Assembly (NCBI GenBank): GCA_015680685.1 | Contig: MNCI01002656.1 | Span: 5,454 to 69,453, forward strand | DNA length: 64,000 nt | Direction: 5' to 3' | DNA from: Gnetum montanum | Lineage: Eukaryota > Streptophyta > Gnetopsida > Gnetales > Gnetaceae | Shown: piece after piece, positions 9,631-21,885 of the stretch | Numbering within the stretch: position 1 is the stretch's first letter | How the letters are laid out: each line of letters opens with the position of its first letter | Position numbers and translations under genes: made by a program | Notes under the pieces: model-generated | The model's input: only the letters and a program-made list of their open reading frames with translations | Database searches by the model: none | Told to the model about the DNA's origin: nothing

Positions 9631-12600
9631 ATGCGGAGCTGTAGAAGCTCGTGGCCTGTCGCCATTGTTGCCGCGATCGGCAACCTTCTCCAGGGATGGG
9701 ATAATGCTACTATCGCAGGTCGGTTGTTGATTTCTTTAGCTTATTGTTTTTTGTTGATCGTTCGAGGATTTGGATGTCCTTGAGTTAAATTTTATGAAAA
9801 TTTGAACATGTTTGGTGTTAAGTTTGGTTTGCGTCTCTGCAGTCGGAGCTAACCCTAAACACTGCGAAATTTGAGTTTGAAAGTTGTGAAGGTCATCGCT
9901 GGAAATGATTTTCCGTTTTCATATCGTTTTTGGATGCTTTTCGGGGTGGAAATTGAAAGTCGGTTGACGTAGAATCGGACGAGACAGTTCTGAGATGTTT
10001 CTGATTGAAAATTGAACTGCGTGCTTAGGGAGTTGAGAATGTTTAGAATGGATATGGAGTCCTTGTAACTTGTTTGCTTACGGAAAATGGATTCAATTCT
10101 TCTGAAACGGATTCGGAATTAGCATTGTTTGTTTTTATCTGGAAATGGGACGATTTGGGGTCATGTTTGGATGGTTTTCGGTTTGGAAATTGCAAGTCTT
10201 TTGACATGGATTCGGACGAGTGATTTCAGAGATGTTTTTGATTGAAAATTGAATTTGAGTGTTTAGGGGCTTAGGAATGTTTAGAATGCATTTGGAGTCC
10301 CTGTAACTTGTTTTCTCTTGGAAAGTGGATTCAATTCTTCTGAAGTTTTGTTTGTTTTGTCTGGAAATTGGATTCAAGGCTTAGAAAACTAAAATTTTTT
10401 TAAAACGAGGTCCGATTCCATTTAAGTTGTTTCTCCTGATGTATGTATTACGAACTCATTTAAAAAACCGAAGTCTTCCGTAATTTTTCCGGGATACGTT
10501 TTCAATGCCTTTGTTTGGAAATAGGTTTAGAAATTTAAAAATCTTTTGAAATGGATTCGGTGCACTGTTGAGGGTTTTTTCCCTGTGGAAACTGGATTGA
10601 ATTCGTGAAAATCTGAAAACCTTTTAAAAAACAATGACCTTTGAGTCGCGTTCCGAAGCTGGAGTCATATTTGAAATATAGACTATCGTGAAAAGCGGAT
10701 TTAGAATCTGTTTCAGTTATATCTGCTTGAAGATTGGATACACATTAAAAACGCATTTAGGAGCCTACTTCATGCCATGGACTTGTATTTCTTTTGAAAC
10801 GTGTATTCAATGCTTAGGATTTTTTAAATTCAAGGGTAAAATTAACTGCCGTGTACCAATACTACGCCAAGTTACTGATAATACTGCATCGATCTTCCTG
10901 TTTCTTTAAAGCTGCGATACTATACATCAAGAGAGAATTTCACCTGGACCCAACGGTTGAAGGAGTTATAGTGGCCATGTCACTGATTGGGGCAACAACC
11001 TTCACCTTCTTCTCTGGTCCAATGGCAGACTGGATAGGCAGACGCTCCATGCTCATAATCTCTTCGCTACTGTACACGGTGGGCTCTATTGTGATGTTCT
11101 GGTCGCCCGACGTATACATTCTGTGCCTAGGTCGACTGCTAGATGGCTTGGGCGTCGGCCTGGCTGTGACATTGGTGCCTGCGTACATTTCTGAGATTGC
11201 ACCCTCCGATATACGGGGACAACTCAATACTTTGCCGCAACTTTGCGGTTCCGGTGGAATGTTTGTGTCGTACTGCATGGTCTTTGGGATGTCTTTGTTA
11301 AAAAATCCCAGTTGGAGACTGATGTTGGCCGTGCTATTTTTTCCGTCCGTGGTGTTTGTTATTCTGACCATCTTTTACTTGCCGGAATCTCCTCGGTGGC
11401 TTGTTAGCAAGGGGCGAATGAAGGAGGCTAAGCGCGTTCTCCAGGAATTGCGTGGCAGGGAGGATGTTTCAGGTATTTATACCAACTCAGTATGTTGTTT
11501 TATTCTCAAATAAAATATATACGTTTCTCAATTTTAGTCATGTATGTCTATGCTCAAAACAGAACAACAGTACCCTCGTCTGTGTCAGGTTACTGACCAA
11601 ATTAACAGATCAAGGTCTGTTGACAAGAGACCGACCATGAATTTAAAAACTTTTAAACAAAGAATTCTAGGGAATTCCATATTCAGACCAGGAACAATGA
11701 AAACCTAAGCGAACAGTTTAGAAGGCAACTTGAACTAGTATCTATTATATTTGGTTCCTAGTATACTTAGATTTTCTACTAACATAATAAGTTCAGAATA
11801 GGGGCTATTATTTGGAGTGATATTAGAGTCCTAAGGCTTGGGTTTGTGCCTACAAATACTTGAAAAAAGGTCACCCTTGGGATCTCTTGGTGAGTTGAAC
11901 ATTGAGCTTCCCGGTGATGATCCTGTAAGCTCAGATTACCATTACCCTGTTTTGTAACCTCAAAATACTAATACTTTCTGATAAAGAAGACACAGGTATT
12001 CTACTGTCTGAATGGTCAATGGTTTTCAAACCATTCCGTGTAACTAACAAATTGGTTGAGGAAAACTTAGAAGCAAATATAGGTTCTTTTTTTTTTTTGT
12101 TGGGAGGTTAGACTGAGAGGTCAGAATGTCTCAATGCAGTACGTCAGCATTTGTTTTTCTTTCATAGCACTCTTGAGATTCCTCTATTTGAGTCTAATGG
12201 AAGTAAACATTTCTATGCTGAAAATGAGCAGGGCCCTCCTTTGCTTTGGGAACTCTGACCCAAAAACTGCCTATGACTTTGAAACATTTTGATAAAGGAC
12301 CCAAAGAATTTGATAGAAAATTTCAGGTCGATGGCAACTTGCAAACAGTTTAGAAGCTAATTTGACCCGTGTCAATCCTATGCTGTTACCATTCTGCTAA
12401 AATTTTGCAATAGCATGATAAGGTCAAAATTTTAGACATTTGTGATAAGGAGGACCTAGGAATTCTGATGTTTGAATGCACAAGAAGATTCAGAGGATTC
12501 TTGATAAATAATTTATTGGTTTCAGTCTACAGAGAATTCAGAAATAAGTTAGTGATGGTGCCGCGAATCTCTGGTATTGTGTTGAATGTGCAGGGGAAAT

Positions 12601-14531
12601 GGCCCTGTTGGTTGAGGGTTTACAAGTGGGAGCCAGCACATCTCTAGAAGAGTACATCATTCACCCTGAGGATGTTGATGGTGGAGCTTTAGAGTCCACT
12701 GCAGAAAACATAAAGCTTTACGGCCCAGAGGAGGGCCTCTCCTGGATAGCAAAACCTGTTGGAAGCGAAGCCGGGGGGCAAAGTTTCCTGTCGAGACATG
12801 GCAGTGTGGTGCACACACAGAGTGTGCCGCTCATGGACCCTGTGGTCACATTGTTTGGGAGTCTCCGCAGTGCAACTGGAGATCATTTTCCGGAGACTGG
12901 AAGCATGAGGAGCATTCTTGGAAACATGTTGAATGCAGAGGGGCATCATTATGATGCAGGGGAATATGAGAAAAATGATCAGTGGGATGAAGAAGCAGGA
13001 CAGAGAGATGGCGATGAGGGATACGGTTCTGAAGAAGATCCTGCAGCAGCAGATCTTGAAGAAAATCTGAACAGTCCCCTGCTTTCCAGACATGGCAGTA
13101 GGTGGGATCACACAGGCCACCCTCCGGCAGACACATTTTCGAATTCCATGTCCAATGTGCTCTACAGGGGTGGTTCCAGGGGCGCTGCAGTCCACCATAG
13201 ACAAGCTAGTTCAATGAGCATGCCTCGCCATGGTAGTGCTATCAGTGCTCACCCTGGCAGTGTGGTGGGATCCTTTACTGCAGGCAGCACCGGCGGCATT
13301 GGAGGGGGATGGCAGTTGGCTTGGAGATGGACAACACCTGATGGCAAAGAGGCCAAACCTGCCGAGGGTAGTTTCAAGAGAATTTTCTTACTGCAAGAAG
13401 GTGGAACTCATTCACGCAGGGCTTCCATGATGTCTCTGCCTAGTGTGAATGCTCCAGGTGAAATGGAGCCCATTCAAGCTGCTGCATTGGTCAGTCAGCC
13501 GGCACTGTTCTCCAAGGAGCTTTTGGAGGAAAACCCAGTTGGGCCTGCAATGGTGCACCCCTCTGAAACTGCTGTCAAGGGCCCTAGATGGACTGACCTA
13601 TTTGAGGGTGGTGTTAGACGGGCTCTCATTGTAGGTATTGGAATTCAACTTCTTCAACAGGTAAAACAGACCGACATTGTGCATGTATTTCAACCATATT
13701 TGCACTCTTTCCGTAATGACGATCAATATTTCCCTGAACGTTCATCTGATGGTTTGATTTATCATTGCATACACAGTTTTGCGGTATCAATGGGGTTCTG
13801 TATTATACCCCCCAGATCCTTAAGCAGTCAGGGGCAAACATCCTGATCTCAAATATGGGTATAAGCTCAGACTCCGCTTCTCTATTGATCAGTGCCTTCA
13901 CAAGTTTTCTGATGCTTCCTTGCATTTTTATTGCAATGAAGCTCATGGATGTATCTGGCAGAAGGTAAACTGCTATTCAATTTTTGAATTCTCTTTCAAG
14001 ATGTTTGATTTAGAAAGCAATTTATCATATATGTGCGGTTGCTGATGTAGATGAAATTCCTTCATGTCACTATTTTGCAGAAAGCTTCTGCTGACAACGA
14101 TTCCCATTCTGATTTTCGCGGTTTTAATCGTGGTTGTTTCACACGCTGTGAAGATGGGCGAAGTTGCATCAGCGGCGTTGTCATGTGTTGGTGTGATTAC
14201 TTATATTTGCTGCTTCGTCATGGGTTTTGGACCTATACCAAACATCATATGTGCAGAAATCTTTCCTACCAGAGTCCGTGGTGTCTGCATTGCCCTATGT
14301 GCACTGACATTTTGGATTGGAGATATCATTGTCACTTACACACTGCCTCAACTGTTGGTGGTGCTGAAGTTGCCTGGGGTATTCGGCTTGTATGCTGTGG
14401 TTTGTGTCATAGCTTGGATATTTGTGTTCCTGAGGGTTCCAGAGACAAAGGGAATGCCTCTGGAAGTCATCACAGAGTTTTTTGCAATGTCTGCTGCAAG
14501 TATTAAGCAGAGCTTCAAAGCTCAGGAGTGA
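9631..14531 (+). CDS. Tonoplast monosaccharide-sensing protein (MSSP/TMT sugar-proton antiporter), five exons
   Basis: Major-facilitator sugar carrier of the vacuolar membrane; the family exchanges protons for glucose or sucrose and loads sugar into the vacuole. Exons are 9631-9718, 10912-11472, 12594-13660, 13777-13964 and 14081-14531. All junctions are GT-AG and in frame, giving 784 codons without a stop. The start ATG follows an in-frame TGA at 9625. Motifs are DWIGRR (residues 69-74), RLLDGLGVGLAVTLVP (104-119), PESPRWL (187-193), QQFCGING (571-578), a second GRR at the exon 4/5 junction, GFGPIPN and PETKG (755-759). A hydrophilic loop of about 340 residues (roughly 205-550) separates the two six-helix halves, the family hallmark. 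It carries RHGS three times and RRAS once, kinase-like sites known to be phosphorylated in this family. Introns 1 and 2 are about 1.2 and 1.1 kb; introns 3 and 4 are 116 bp each. The usual QQFSGING has Cys for Ser. Length is slightly above the usual 730-750. Confidence 0.96.
9901..10345 (+). repeat. Direct duplication inside intron 1 of the transporter
   Basis: Two diverged copies (about 9901-10110 and 10141-10345, period near 240) share blocks such as GATTGAAAATTGAA, GAATGTTTAGAATG and GGATTCAATTCTTCTGAA. A third, weaker copy may lie at about 10515-10605 (AAATGGATTCGG). Confidence 0.7.
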
Positions 14532-15500
14532 AGTGAATGTTTGGTTTCTTGTTATTCAATTTGTTTTGGGAGATGACTTTTACATGGGGGATGGATCAGG
14601 CTCTGATCTTCACTGGAAATTTAGAAAGTAAGTAGGAAGGTTTTAGTATTTTCTTGGAAGTAAAAGAAATTGGGGGGAGACAGCAGGCCACAAAACAGTG
14701 GGAGCTGTTGTCTCCGGATTTGCTGCAGAAGAATGTCTAAAAGCTTCATTATTTGGTTCTAGTTCCTACAATAACGAAAATGCCGGACCCAGCCACACGA
14801 GGAAGAAGAGAGATGCTCTGCTTATTGTTTGTCAAAGTTTTTGTTTACCAAGATTTCCGTTTCCATGAATGGCAGTTTTCTCAAAGTATTATTCTTTTTG
14901 AGATGTTTGATGCAATCTAAATGATCACCGTTGTGCTGTTATAATGATTCATGTGAAGCTTCAATGCATTTTTTGATTATACTTAAATCAAGGTACTTGA
15001 TATCATAGTAGTATTGGCAACACCATAATGATGTTGCTTCCGATACGTTTAAGCACAGTAGCATGAAACAGTGACTTATTTTAAGCTAAAGCAAGGATCG
15101 CTGATGATTATGTATTTTAAATAACCTTTCAAATGGAGCAGATCTACTCTCTCCTAATAGAAAATGATGTTTGTTGCAGGGTCATGTCCTCTGAAGTCTT
15201 TGTTCTAACATTTTGTTAAAAATGGGGTATCTTTTCTGTCCGATGCTTTAAAAAGGTACCTCCTTTGGCAAAGGGGATCTTTGTAAGATAAGATTAAAAC
15301 CTTTTTATTTATTGATTTGGCATTTTCTTCTTTTGTGAAACATTGTTCTTATGGTAGTTGATAAAGTCCAATTTTATTATATAAAAGACATGATAGCAAT
15401 GAAATTGATATGATGTCAATTATTGTTGATGCCAACATTGCCCATGTTAGGCATAGGGCATGATCAACAAGTCTAATTCCCTGGCACCAAGCACAAATTA
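14532..15500 (+). other. 3' flank of the transporter
   Basis: The 3' untranslated region should lie here, but I see no convincing AATAAA signal and cannot place the end. The rest is AT-rich with no supported gene. Confidence 0.4.
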
Positions 15501-16596
15501 ATTTGTATAAGCATGTTTTAGGGCCCGGTTCATAATGGCAAGCTTTTGGTGGCGATTATGTTGCCATGCCATGATAGTATGGACGTAATGGCCCATGTGG
15601 TGTAGAACGTGGGATACGTAGCAGTTGTAGAGGTGGCGTAATTGATGATGGTGGTGCTTGGAGTTGCATGCATTATAGGAGTTATGTTGGTGATAATCTC
15701 CAATGGTGGAGAACGTGGTGGGAGTTATGTCCAGGTGGTGGTAGTCTTGGGCATTATGGAAGTTGCGTAACAACCCGGGTGGTGGGCGTAATCAACGCGA
15801 GACATCGGCATTTAAATACTTAGATGAGCGACTCTAAAAGCAGAGGAGTGGACATTGTGGGGGTAGGAGGGGCGTGACCTCCTTTCTCTCTGGCACGACG
15901 ACGTGGTGCTAGATGGTGGGTAGCACTTGCAGCCTTCCCTTTCTCTCTTGCAGCAGCAAGGCACTCTATAGAGATGATTGTGGGGGGAAGTAGGGGACTC
16001 TCATCCCCAATGGGGGACTAAGCAATAGGTGGTAGGTAGATCATCTATCAAGGACTCCCCTCTCCAGAGAAAACCAGCAGACAATGGTTTATCTTTCTTT
16101 GGTTTATTGTCATTGGCCAGCCTCTCCCCTCTTCGGTAGGGTACATGATGGTGGCAATTGTAATAGCAACGATGACATGTGGCAACTATAGCGGGTGGCA
16201 GTAGGCAACCTCCTTGTGTAGCGCGTGATAGGCAGGTGAGCTCCCGAGGTAGTAGTGGCAGACGCAGATGCACAAACAATGATGTGCTAGCAACAGTGGG
16301 GCATGTGGTAGGCTATGGTGGGCCTTCCCTTTCCTAAGTAGCAACTAGAAAACCCGCGACAGTGATAATACTCGTAGCAATTGCAAGAACAACGGTTGGC
16401 AACCTTTTTTCCAGCTAAAGGCGATGATGGTGGCAGCAGCATTAGCGATGCATCAGAAGCAATGAGGTGCATGAGGTTTTTTTTTTCTCTTTAGCGATGA
16501 AGGCAATGCGGGTGTGCAGCAGACCAAGCGTATGATGCATTGGTCCCTGACTATGGGTGTGTGGCATTCATTGCAGCAAGCGATCTTTCTTGTTAG
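15500..16596. other. GC-richer unassigned segment
   Basis: The segment is full of GGTGG and GTGGTG runs and imperfect repeats of the type GGAGAACGTGG/TAGAACGTGGG. Short frames exist on the minus strand (16001-16472) but none shows a domain. It could be remains of another element. It ends abruptly at the truncated LTR of the next element. Confidence 0.35.
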
Positions 16597-17432
16597 TGAT
16601 GAAGCTGTAACATACACCAGACTTTAACCAGTGAAACCTTGGGTTAGAATGGTCGTTGTCATCCTAATCTCACTTGTGAGGTTCTGTTTACGATGGTTAA
16701 GTGAGACTAAGGCTAATGATTTTTATAGCTTTTTAATTATCTTTTTGGGTGACTAATTATCTTGGAAAGTAAGGTTAGAATATTAATTAATCTAAGATTA
16801 TCTCAATCTAAATCTTAACTATTCCTAACATAAGTATCCGGTCCCATCTTCCAAGCACGTTCTAAGCATCTCCTAACACTTCTGGGTTACTAGACGTTAA
16901 GAGTCATTAGGTTTACCAAGTGTTTGAGTTACGTTCGAGATGGTCGTACTCATGGCCTTTAAGAACTACGAATGAACAATAGCGATTGAAATCATAATAA
17001 CAAAAACTTAAGTAATTAACAAGTAACTAATAAAGCATAAACATATAAAACTATTGAATGCATAAAATAGCTAAGTCCAAATGCTGCAAGGAATGCTTGA
17101 ATAGTTTATCTTTATTGCCGTTACGTCAATGGGCTGAGATACATCAACGCTCGAATAAAGAGTCGATCACTTTTCTTACACCTGCTGTGGGCACTTGGAA
17201 AATATTCTATCTCCTGCAGGAACAAACTGCAAGAGCTTCGCTACAACTAACTGAAAAGGTGCCTAAATGAGGCGGAAGGCTCTTTTATTTATAGGCCGGG
17301 ATAGGCAGCTATGTAAATGGGGCCATGTCGACGTAGGAAGGCTACGTTGACGGGCCCGCGTCGATGCAGTCACGTATACATGGCTGCGTATACACGGCCC
17401 AGTCGACGCATTGACTGAATGACACTTCATCA
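16597..17432 (-). mobile_element. 3' LTR of the Athila-like element (outer edge truncated)
   Basis: Homology with 28575-29412 starts at about 16609 (AACATACACCAG) and ends with TTCATCA at 17432. Bases matching 28482-28570 are absent. A minus-strand TATA box (CCTATAAATAAAAG) lies at 17282-17295. The block at about 17330-17400 that the right LTR lacks contains GTCGACGTAG/CTACGTTGAC, a small dyad. Confidence 0.85.
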
Positions 17433-17443
17433 TACCCCCACGA
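17433..17443 (-). other. Polypurine tract
   Basis: On the minus strand the bases before the 3' LTR read CGTGGGGGTA. This short purine run directly against the LTR is the expected plus-strand primer. Confidence 0.6.
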
Positions 17444-17672
17444 CTAAGCAAAAACTTGTTCGTGAGTTACTTTACAATTTGGAAGGTATGGATTTTTATT
17501 TACAACACACATAACTTAAACAAATACATGACACAACATGAAATTGACCAAGTGCCCGAGTTACAGAGGAGGACAAGTTACAAAAATGGCGGTGTTCAGG
17601 GACAAAATTGAACACTTCGCTAGTCCCGGAGCCTCTGCTATGTAGGATGATGCACAAAATTGCTAGAGACGA

Positions 17673-20639
17673 TCACACCGTCCTTGGGGGTGGTGGTTCT
17701 AACGGACCTTCTCCAGCCTTTGGCCTATGCGTTGGTGGTGGCACGGATGACGGTTGTCTCGCAGCAGCTGCAACTTTTGGAGGTAGCTAAAAATCCTCCA
17801 AGAGAGCCCTCATTTTTTCTTCTTTGCTTTTGGGATCGTTCACTGTCTAGGCCGCTTCTCCAATGTGTGCTAGAATTGGAACCTCCTAAGGGCATGGAAG
17901 TGCTGGAAGGAGTTCTTTTAGGTTGACAAACCAGGCTGCGAACTGCTTACGTTTGATGTTGAATGCTTGGATTGATGCCTGCAGCTGCTGGTAGTCATTC
18001 ATTCTATAACCCAGGTCCTCTGCAACTATATGTTGTCCTTCAAAGCTTGTGCGGAGGACCTCGAGTTCCACGTTTGTCGTTGCCAACTTTTGTTTTGTCG
18101 CCTTATGTGCCTGGAACTCACCCTCGTATAGGAAATACGAGGTGACCACTTGCTTCTCTAATTCTGACCGCGGTCTCCCAGTTGTGAGCATAGCTAGGTT
18201 TGCATATCGGAGGTTGGCAAACTCCATGTATTCTATCATCTCCTCAATCTGTAGCTCCTTTAGGTGGATTTCAGCTTTATTGTAGTCGTTCAACCCATCG
18301 AAAATAGGTTGCCATGCATCGCCTCACTCTCAGAGCTGTTGGAGTGCTTGGTTCATCTTGGCCTTTACAACATGAATATGCTTTTCGTTCACTTCCTTCT
18401 GCAATCCCACTTGGTCCTTGTAATGATTTTTGACTTTTTCAAATTTTAGGGCCTCGTTTTTCTAAGTGGCAATTTCAATTGTAGACTTCTGTCGCAATGC
18501 CCGAACCTCCTCCATTGACAGATTTCGATTTTCAGCAGCCAACCTTCTTATGTCAGCGTTCACCCTGGCTAGCTCCTCTTGCTGTTGGTGGATGAAATTT
18601 TTTATGTGTTCATTCTCTGCACCAACATTGCGTAGGCGATGAACCTTCGCGGTCAACCGCACATTCTCTTAGCGAACCTCTGTCAAGTCCTTGTCTAAGC
18701 GATGTGCTCGGGCGTCGGCCACGGACTTGTCGAAGATTGCCATCTCTCGCACATCCTCAATGATTTGAAGTTTAAGTTGAAGCTATTGAAAAACTTTATC
18801 TCTAGTGATTTCGCAGTTGAGGATGGCTGGATCGGCAAGCTGGGCTCTTAATTGGGCTACCTTAGTTGCCAAGCGCTGACAAGCAACTTGAGCAGCTTCA
18901 AGTTGCCCTTCCAAAACAAGGCTCTTGCCCCTTGCCGAGAGTAGCTCCGATTGGGTTGCAGTAATGTTGTCCGGAAGGTCGAAGACATCTGGAAGCGGTT
19001 GCCTGGTTCCCACCAGTCGGTCCAACAACTCTTCATGTTGGGCTGCATCAATCAGGCTAAGTGAAGTTCAAGCAGACACCTGTACATCTTGTAGTCCATG
19101 AATGTTTGGTACAAGTGCTGCTGGTGCATTGAGAGCCGTAGTAATTGTGTCAGCAACCACTTCAGCTGCAACTTCCTGTCCCTGGTGCTGCATCACTAGG
19201 ACCATCGCCTCTTCACCATCTTCCAAGCGTACCGAGAAGGTAGTAGCATTCCTTGAGATTTTGGGGAATAACTGTTGGGTTAAGGCTGATACATCTCGGA
19301 TGCTTGGATCTATTCTGGTTGGAACTTGTGCTCTGGCGGTGGAGAATATCGACCCTGCCCTTTCAAGTAAGCTAACTGATTAAGCCACTTGCTCCAGGTG
19401 GCTCATGGTAGGGCGATAGACCAAAGGGTCTTCTCCTCCACTAGTCCTGTCGGATTGCTCTTGTTGGCTCAAGAGCATTTTTTGAATCTTGCGGATGTAT
19501 TCTGTCATGGTTTGTGAGCCTGACTGCATTGTTTGTGCAAGTGGTGGAGGTGGTTGCTGCTCCTCCTCTGTCTGTGTGGCGGTAGGAGTTTTATCTTTCA
19601 TCATCTCTCCCCATGAGGCAATCGGGGCATGCCGGACTACATCATTGGAATATCGTGCTATCCCTGCCCGTTTGCACAACTTTTGAATTAGGCAGGAGAA
19701 AGGGAGAGCTTGTCTTCCATGTTCGTTCTCAACGAACCTTTTTTCAATCTCCAAAAACAGTAGCCGTGGAAGACTCATTGAGAATTTCCCACTCAAGGTG
19801 GCACATGCACTAGTGGAGAAGGCTGTGATTTTGCTAGGTCTTACCGTTGGGTTTAGGTGGTAAGATGCGATCTTTGAGTACACTCTCTCCGCCGTGGTTA
19901 GAGAGCCGAATTCCTTGTGCTTTACCCCATAGCACTATTTGGTCCATTCTGCCTTTACCTCTGGATCGACCTGCTTTGGAATTTCTACCACATCTGCCCC
20001 AATTTCAGGCAACCCCAGAGCCTGCGCTATTGCCTCTGAAGAGTAAAAGACATAAATGTCTTTGATTCTTACTCTAGACCCTGGTTGCCAATTCGTCCAG
20101 AAGAGATAAGTTTCTCCTAAGTACCATTCACCACTGGTTGTGATGATTGGCCACATCGGAAAGTTTTGCAGTTGGAGCCTCACTTCTTCTGGCGCGTTCT
20201 CGAGGAATGGTCCAAAATTTAGCTATTGAATGACCATTCGTTGCATCTCGTGCGACATGATAGCATCAAGGTAGGCTTGGGTTAGGGTGACCTCAAGCCG
20301 TGGTGCTATCCCAGGAGTCTCATCCTCGAGCGATTGCTCGCCGGGAATCTCCTCTTTGGGAATTTGATGAATAGATTCCACGTTAGGTCTTTCGTGGAAG
20401 GGCCTAGTTGCATGAGATCCCTCCACATGCTCTAGTGATTGCACACCTTGTCCCCTTTCTATGCATGGGCACTTATCCCTTGGTTGTGATGGTCCTTCAT
20501 CCCTTGGGTGCCTCGATTTGGGTGTCATTTGCAAACGAACATAACCGCCTGTTAGACCATTCATAAATAGCTTAAAATGGTCCATATATACCTTCTCAGT
20601 TTGACTAAGTTATGTTGTCGGCACAGACACACCGTTAAG
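17673..20639 (-). pseudogene. Extra ORF of the Athila-like element: putative plant-transposon-protein domain plus coiled coil
   Basis: One minus-strand reading frame stays in phase from about 20585 down to 17673 (about 970 codons) with no frameshift. It is interrupted only by TAG, TAA or TGA codons at 20223, 19935, 19380, 19068, 18783, 18669, 18462, 18330, 18324, 17886 and 17847. Each fits C-to-T change in CAG, CAA or CGA. The N-terminal 120 residues are polar. A globular part follows (about 20180-19600) with SSEAIAQALGLP and LPFSCLIQKLCKRAGI, resembling the domain of plant transposon proteins that have an F..EAIN..LGLP motif. A Pro/Gln linker comes next, then a long heptad-rich coiled coil (about 19030-17890) and a Pro-rich tail. 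I see no signal peptide or membrane span, so it is unlike the env-like ORF described for Athila at this place. Function is unknown. Confidence 0.75.
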
Positions 20640-20860
20640 TCTTTAGGAGCATTAATTTATGGGTTAGGGCCAAAGTTTTCATAATTAACTAATTAATTAA
20701 TTACACAAAGGCACCACCCCCCCATGACTGAGAGCATACCTCCGGTTGCGTAAAAGGGCAAGGACAGGTCGATGCGGACACGCGATGGAATGTAGGTGCG
20801 TTGGGAAACTCTCCTCAATTTGGACTCCAAATGATAAAAATTGCAAAGCGTAGTGGGTGT

Positions 20861-20960
20861 ATATATAGGGGTTAGGTGCTGCGTTGATGGGGCCGCATAT
20901 ATGCAGCTGTGTATACACAGGCACTACGTATACAGGGCCCCGTATATGCAGTGCTGTACA
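20861..20960 (-). promoter_or_regulatory. TATA-like box with palindromic dyads upstream of the extra ORF
   Basis: On the minus strand a CCCTATATATACACCC box (20861-20870 region) is preceded by a row of dyads: GCATATATGC (20895-20904), CTGTGTATACACAG (20907-20920, a perfect 14-bp palindrome) and repeated GTATAC. The arrangement copies the U3 start and TATA box of the LTRs here and points toward the extra ORF, about 280 bases downstream. It could be a promoter for that ORF or the remains of another LTR. Confidence 0.4.
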
Positions 20961-21692
20961 CTCGTTGACCAACCCAAAAAAAACCCAAAACGATGAATTT
21001 GAAAAGCCAAATTGGGGCGGTTGAAGCGCGTGAGAAGCCCGGTCATGGCTGAGGACATGAGGAAGGTAATTGAGCACAAAAAAGAGACAAAAAAATTGGA
21101 GAACGGGACGTAAAAAAAAAGAACTCCGCGAGGAAGAAATCGAACGATGGGACATAGAAAAAAATCAACCAAGAAATCCAAAGGATGGGAGACTTAACAA
21201 GCAAAACCAGGAATATGCAGGTGGGTCCTTCCCATAGCAGGCAATAGCCTTCGTAGCCCCCACATACCCTCAACACTAGGGTCCGTGGGCCCGGGTGCCA
21301 AGAATTGGTGTTAGCCGGTTAAGACTCCAAACCAGGAAATCCCACCAAGGCATGAGAAGCCTACAGAAATCACGATGAACCCACAAAACATAAAAAGGGC
21401 AGTGAGGTGAGGACGGAGAGAAGTGGGAACAGAGGGAGAGGAGAGAATGAAAATTTCAAGCGTGTGCGATTGTGGTTAAGTGACCTGGTAGAACCTTTCC
21501 TAAGGTCAAACCCAAAACCATCCTCAGTCAGTGACATCGCAGCAATAGATGAAGTCTCGACCATCCCCCAAGGAAGCAAGAACAACCCCACAGAGAACCA
21601 TCACTCTAGTAAACGTGAGAAGAAGGAAGTGAAACGGGATGAAGTTAGAGGGGACCAAGGAAGTCCCATAACTCGTGCGTGTGGCCCATGAG

Positions 21693-21885
21693 AGGCGATC
21701 TAAGGAGTGTGCTTTGAATTCCCACCAAGTGATTATTTTTTTTTGTTTTTCTTCTGTCAAGAGGAACCACACCATGCAAAGACCCATGCGTGTTCGCATG
21801 CATTCAACCAAGGGGTGTGCTTTGAATCCTCATGTTTGTTTTTTGAATTTTTCTGAGGACCACACCATGCAAGGTCGAATTTCCT
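21693..21885 (-). repeat. Two tandem copies of a spacer repeat
   Basis: Two units (about 21693-21790 and 21806-21885) share GTGTGCTTTGAAT at one end and CCACACCATGCAA at the other with a T-rich middle. The same unit occurs in opposite orientation at 63866-63937, in the plus-strand element, so the relative orientation is the same. Confidence 0.65.

Noticed and set aside
9252-9683. 143-codon minus-strand frame with a glutamine run
   Set aside because: It is antisense to the transporter leader and exon 1. The Gln run comes from the GTT microsatellite and no domain is visible.
12689-13204. 171-codon and 96-codon minus-strand frames
   Set aside because: They are antisense shadows of exon 3 of the transporter.
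14051-14506. 151-codon plus-strand frame overlapping exon 5
   Set aside because: It is out of frame with the conserved transporter helices, which read through 14081-14531.
20697-21155. 152-codon minus-strand frame
   Set aside because: It lies over the TATA/dyad block and G-rich spacer, is low-complexity, has no homology and is not in frame with the extra ORF.
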